Source: Candidatus Dojkabacteria bacterium
Lineage (GTDB): Bacteria; Patescibacteriota; Dojkabacteria; SC72
Assembly (NCBI GenBank): GCA_012514355.1
Contig: JAAZAL010000015.1
Span: 1-7,199, forward strand
Direction: 5' to 3'
Length of the DNA stretch: 7,199 bases
Shown here: one piece after another, positions 4,409 through 7,199 of the stretch
Layout of the letters: every line of letters begins with the position of its first letter
Numbering within the stretch: position 1 is the stretch's first letter
Translations under genes and position numbers: made by a program
Notes under the pieces: generated by a model
What the model saw: only the letters and a program-made list of their open reading frames with translations
Told to the model about the DNA's origin: nothing
Database searches by the model: none

Positions 4409-7199
4409 ATGAAGAGATTAATTAAGAAATCTTTATACAAGATTTTTGTTTCTTTGTTTGTTATTTTTTACTCATTTCTTCCACAAACTATTGTTATTGG
4501 CCAGGTTATAGATGAATATTCACAGGATAATGTTGCACCTATTGAGGAAGAGATAATTCCCGAAGAGTCTTTACCTCAAGAAGAGGTTGTTTTACCAGAG
4601 GAGGAGACTCCTCCTGTAGTTGAAGAACCCCTTGTTGAAAAACCAGTCGTTAATGAAGTTGTTTTTGAAGAACCAGTTATAGAAAAGCCTACTGTTGAAC
4701 CAGTAGAGGTTATTAAAGAGGTAATGTCATTACCTGCTACTTGGGTTCTTAATGGGGATAGTGCTACAACATATGATGTAGTTAAGTTAGGTAAAACATA
4801 CATTGCTCCACAGAATAGTAGAGTAAGAGTTATTTTTACTAAATTACCAGAAAACCCTACAAAGCTTACAATAGAGGAAATTACTTTAACACAAGAAGAG
4901 ATAGAGGCAACAGGAGCTGTAAGTGATATGGCATATGATATAAAAACAGATATGATAGATGGTACTTTTGAATATGATTTAGTATTACCATCAATAGAAG
5001 AAGAGACCAAGGTGGTATATGCTGAAGAGAGAAAGGACATTTTAACGGACATTAAAGAAGTAACTAATGAGATCGTTAATGAAAAGGATATTCTTAAAAT
5101 AGAGGATATAGATCATTTCACTATTTTTATAGTAACTGGAATTTGGCCTACAACATCCAATAACAGTATTGTTGACGGTGAAGGCTCTTCTCAAATTAGG
5201 TGGCCTTCAGGATCCAGCACCCAAAGTGGCTTGGGGTTTGTTGGTAAGTCAGGACTAATTTTAGCAGATTTAATAAATGGTCAAGAATTTATTTTAGGGG
5301 ATTTAACTCATTACAATCATCCAGTTTATAGTTCAATTGTATGGGCCGATTTGAAGATTACCCTTGGATCTCCACTTTCTAAGGATTTTACATTCAAAGT
5401 CCAAATTGATGAGACAACTAATACAAATAATGTAAGGAACTGTAACTCAGGTTTCCAAAGAACTGATACACCATGTGATGATAAAGTTACATTCCCAAAT
5501 AGCATAAGTGATCAAATAGTAACAATTGGTGGTGTTGAATATACTTTAATTATAGATGGCTTTAAAAGAACTGTAGAAGGAAATACAATAGCCTCCTTCA
5601 TTACAGAGGAATATAAAGATAATACAGCTTCTCTTGTTGGACACTTTGTTCCAATAGGGCGTATTATAGTTGATAAAGTTACAGATCCTGCAGGTGATAC
5701 TCAATTATTCACCTTTACTACTGGAGGAGAAGGATATAAAGGATTTACATTAAAAGACTCAGATACTCCAAATAGTCAGGTATTACCAGCAGGTAAAACC
5801 TATTCTGTAAATGAAACAATACCTGCAGGTTGGCATCAAACAAGTGCAATTTGTACTAGTTCTATAACAGGAGAGAATGAAACCATTACAGCTTTAGAGT
5901 TAGATGCAGGAGAAACTATAACCTGTACCTTTACTAATACAAAGAAAACAGATATTTCTATTACAAAAACTGATTCTCCAGATCCTGTTAACAATGGTGG
6001 AACACTTACATATACTTTAACTGTTAATAACTTATCTACGATTCCAGCTGTAAATGTAATTGTTAAAGATACTCTACCTACTGGGTTTAGTATATCTAGC
6101 GTTACACCTAGTGTTGGAAATTGTTTAGATAAAATAGCTTCCGATATTCAATGTGAATTAGGAACTTTAGCTGGAAATACATCAGCTACGGTTACTATTG
6201 TTGGTACTGTTTCTACGACTAGTGCAACAATAAGTAACAGTGCTACTGTTTCAACAGATACTCCAGAGACATTAACTACTAATAATAATGACTCTGAAGA
6301 TACAACTGTTAATCAAAAGGGTCATATAATCGTTCAAAAAATTACTGTTCCTGCTGGCGATCAAACAGTTTTTACTACTAAGCTTACAGATATAAATGGA
6401 ATAGTTATTGCAACTGGGACAATTTCTGATTCTACTGATTACATCTATGATATTGATGCTGGTACTTATAAAATAATTGAAGATGTTCCTAGTGGATGGG
6501 GCGCAACCAGTAATCCATGTCTTAATGGCGTTACGGTAGCTGCGGGTGAAACTAAAACTTGTATTATTGAAAACAAAAGACTTCCTATTTTAACTATAGA
6601 AAAAGTTATTGTTGGAGATTTTGTACCTTTTAGTAATTTTAGTTTCAAGGTTGATGGTGTTAATCCAACTGCCTTTGAATCTGATGGTAATAATAATATA
6701 TATGTAGTTCCAGGTCAGGCTTATGCAATTACAGAGGTAGATCCAGGAAGCAATTATAGTGTGTCATATAGTTCAGGTTGTTTAGGTAATCTTACATATG
6801 AACAAACTGCGACTTGCACTATCACTAATACCAAACTTGGTTCAATTTCTGGAACTAAATGGGAAGATATGAATGGTGACGGTAATAAAGATGACCAAGA
6901 TTTGCCTATCTTAGGATGGGTAATTAATCTGGATAAAGACGCTGACGGTTCAATAGATCAAACAACAACAACCGACAATAACGGAGTATATACTTTTAGT
7001 AATCTTTTACCTGGAACATTTAAAGTTATAGAGAATACGCCATCTTCTTCTTGGAATGTTTCTTTCCCTTCCGCAGGAGTAAATTACTATACTGGAATTA
7101 TTTTAACTGCTGGAGCGAATTTAACCGGGTATGATTTTGGTAATTATGAGAATGGCCAAATTAAAGGTTATAAATGGGAAGATGTTGATGGTGATGGCA
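4409..7199 (+). CDS. Secreted multidomain surface protein (choice-of-anchor-like, prealbumin-like, DUF11, SdrD_B), partial
   Basis: 930 codons are visible and the frame is still open at the right edge. The N-terminus is a signal peptide: basic MKRLIKKSLYK, then a hydrophobic core to about residue 31. Next come an acidic Pro/Glu/Val-rich linker (about 46-108), a mixed domain ending in DHFTIF (about 109-240), and a choice-of-anchor K-like region (about 242-400; LGDLTHYNHPV and a later ETTNT). The remaining modules are a prealbumin/SpaA-like repeat (417-512), DUF11 (about 513-637), two more prealbumin-like repeats (638-724, 725-810), an SdrD_B repeat from 811 with a calcium-loop-like DMNGDGNKDD, and a second SdrD_B starting at about 916. 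All ten Cys lie in five within-domain pairs. It probably forms an extended stalk or adhesin outside the cell; ligand and anchor are unknown. The ATG lacks a Shine-Dalgarno sequence. Confidence 0.88.
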   Translation, partial: MKRLIKKSLYKIFVSLFVIFYSFLPQTIVIGQVIDEYSQDNVAPIEEEIIPEESLPQEEVVLPEEETPPVVEEPLVEKPVVNEVVFEEPVIEKPTVEPVEVIKEVMSLPATWVLNGDSATTYDVVKLGKTYIAPQNSRVRVIFTKLPENPTKLTIEEITLTQEEIEATGAVSDMAYDIKTDMIDGTFEYDLVLPSIEEETKVVYAEERKDILTDIKEVTNEIVNEKDILKIEDIDHFTIFIVTGIWPTTSNNSIVDGEGSSQIRWPSGSSTQSGLGFVGKSGLILADLINGQEFILGDLTHYNHPVYSSIVWADLKITLGSPLSKDFTFKVQIDETTNTNNVRNCNSGFQRTDTPCDDKVTFPNSISDQIVTIGGVEYTLIIDGFKRTVEGNTIASFITEEYKDNTASLVGHFVPIGRIIVDKVTDPAGDTQLFTFTTGGEGYKGFTLKDSDTPNSQVLPAGKTYSVNETIPAGWHQTSAICTSSITGENETITALELDAGETITCTFTNTKKTDISITKTDSPDPVNNGGTLTYTLTVNNLSTIPAVNVIVKDTLPTGFSISSVTPSVGNCLDKIASDIQCELGTLAGNTSATVTIVGTVSTTSATISNSATVSTDTPETLTTNNNDSEDTTVNQKGHIIVQKITVPAGDQTVFTTKLTDINGIVIATGTISDSTDYIYDIDAGTYKIIEDVPSGWGATSNPCLNGVTVAAGETKTCIIENKRLPILTIEKVIVGDFVPFSNFSFKVDGVNPTAFESDGNNNIYVVPGQAYAITEVDPGSNYSVSYSSGCLGNLTYEQTATCTITNTKLGSISGTKWEDMNGDGNKDDQDLPILGWVINLDKDADGSIDQTTTTDNNGVYTFSNLLPGTFKVIENTPSSSWNVSFPSAGVNYYTGIILTAGANLTGYDFGNYENGQIKGYKWEDVDGDG
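5656..5944 (+). repeat. Prealbumin-like repeat, copy 1 (residues 417-512)
   Basis: This module begins GRIIVDKVTDPAGD, passes through a PAGKTYSVNETIPAGW strand pair, and closes with ITCTFTNTK. Two related copies follow the DUF11 domain (6320-6580 and 6581-6838), opening with HIIVQKITVPAGD and ILTIEKVIVGDF and ending in TCIIENK and TCTITNTK. The shared plan is an I-V-x-K opening strand, a D/N-E-x-x-x-G turn and a Cys in the last strand. The copies have diverged strongly, so this is old domain duplication rather than recent DNA repetition. Confidence 0.65.

Noticed and set aside
4576..5052. Open frame of about 158 codons on the minus strand
   Set aside because: It lies wholly opposite the surface-protein gene, its Ser/Thr-rich translation is what the antisense of the P/E/V-rich linker produces, and it has no recognisable domain or ribosome site.
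6466..6648. Minus-strand open frame of 60 codons
   Set aside because: Antisense to prealbumin-like repeats of the surface protein, without motifs.

Overview
The window is AT-rich bacterial DNA. It uses TGG for Trp and treats TGA as a stop. Promoters are of the sigma-70 type, and several genes have short or apparently absent Shine-Dalgarno leaders. Together with a large mosaic surface protein (choice-of-anchor-like domain, prealbumin-like repeats, DUF11, SdrD_B), this suggests a member of the Patescibacteria (candidate phyla radiation). That placement is inferred from gene content and style only; no rRNA or marker gene is present.

Left part (1-2328, all minus strand). In transcription order it holds a SprT-like zinc metallopeptidase, an XRE-type regulator with an S24/LexA-like C-terminal domain, and a type IV toxin-antitoxin pair: AbiEi antitoxin/repressor and AbiEii nucleotidyltransferase toxin. 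The toxin runs off the left edge. The antitoxin and toxin genes overlap by 4 bases (ATGA). The pair has its own strong promoter (TTGACA, 17 bp, TAACAT), and a 37-bp near-perfect palindrome covers everything from the -10 box to the start codon, as expected for AbiEi autorepression. The metallopeptidase and the regulator form a possible protease/repressor switch: the regulator appears to lack the S24 catalytic lysine and an Ala-Gly cleavage site.

Middle (2353-4158, plus strand). This is a full-length ABC exporter (membrane domain plus nucleotide-binding domain), divergent from the metallopeptidase gene across only 24 bp. A single in-frame TGA at 3376-3378 separates its two halves without any change of frame. 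Genetic-code reassignment is unlikely because about 930 codons of the next gene, rich in glycine and containing tryptophan, have no TGA. The ATPase half also has an unusual signature (LSPGYWQ) and Arg where the H-loop His is expected.

Right part (4159-7199, plus strand). A 250-bp intergenic region carries a perfect tandem 10-bp repeat, a near-consensus promoter (TTGACA, 17 bp, TACAAT), and a predicted leader of about 158 nt with three stems, two of them mutually exclusive. It leads into a secreted surface protein of at least 930 residues that continues past the right edge. The protein has a signal peptide, an acidic P/E/V-rich linker and a chain of Ig-like domains. Its ten cysteines fall into five within-domain pairs.

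Overall this looks like an accessory region: a stress/defence cassette and a broken or recoded exporter beside a regulated cell-surface gene.
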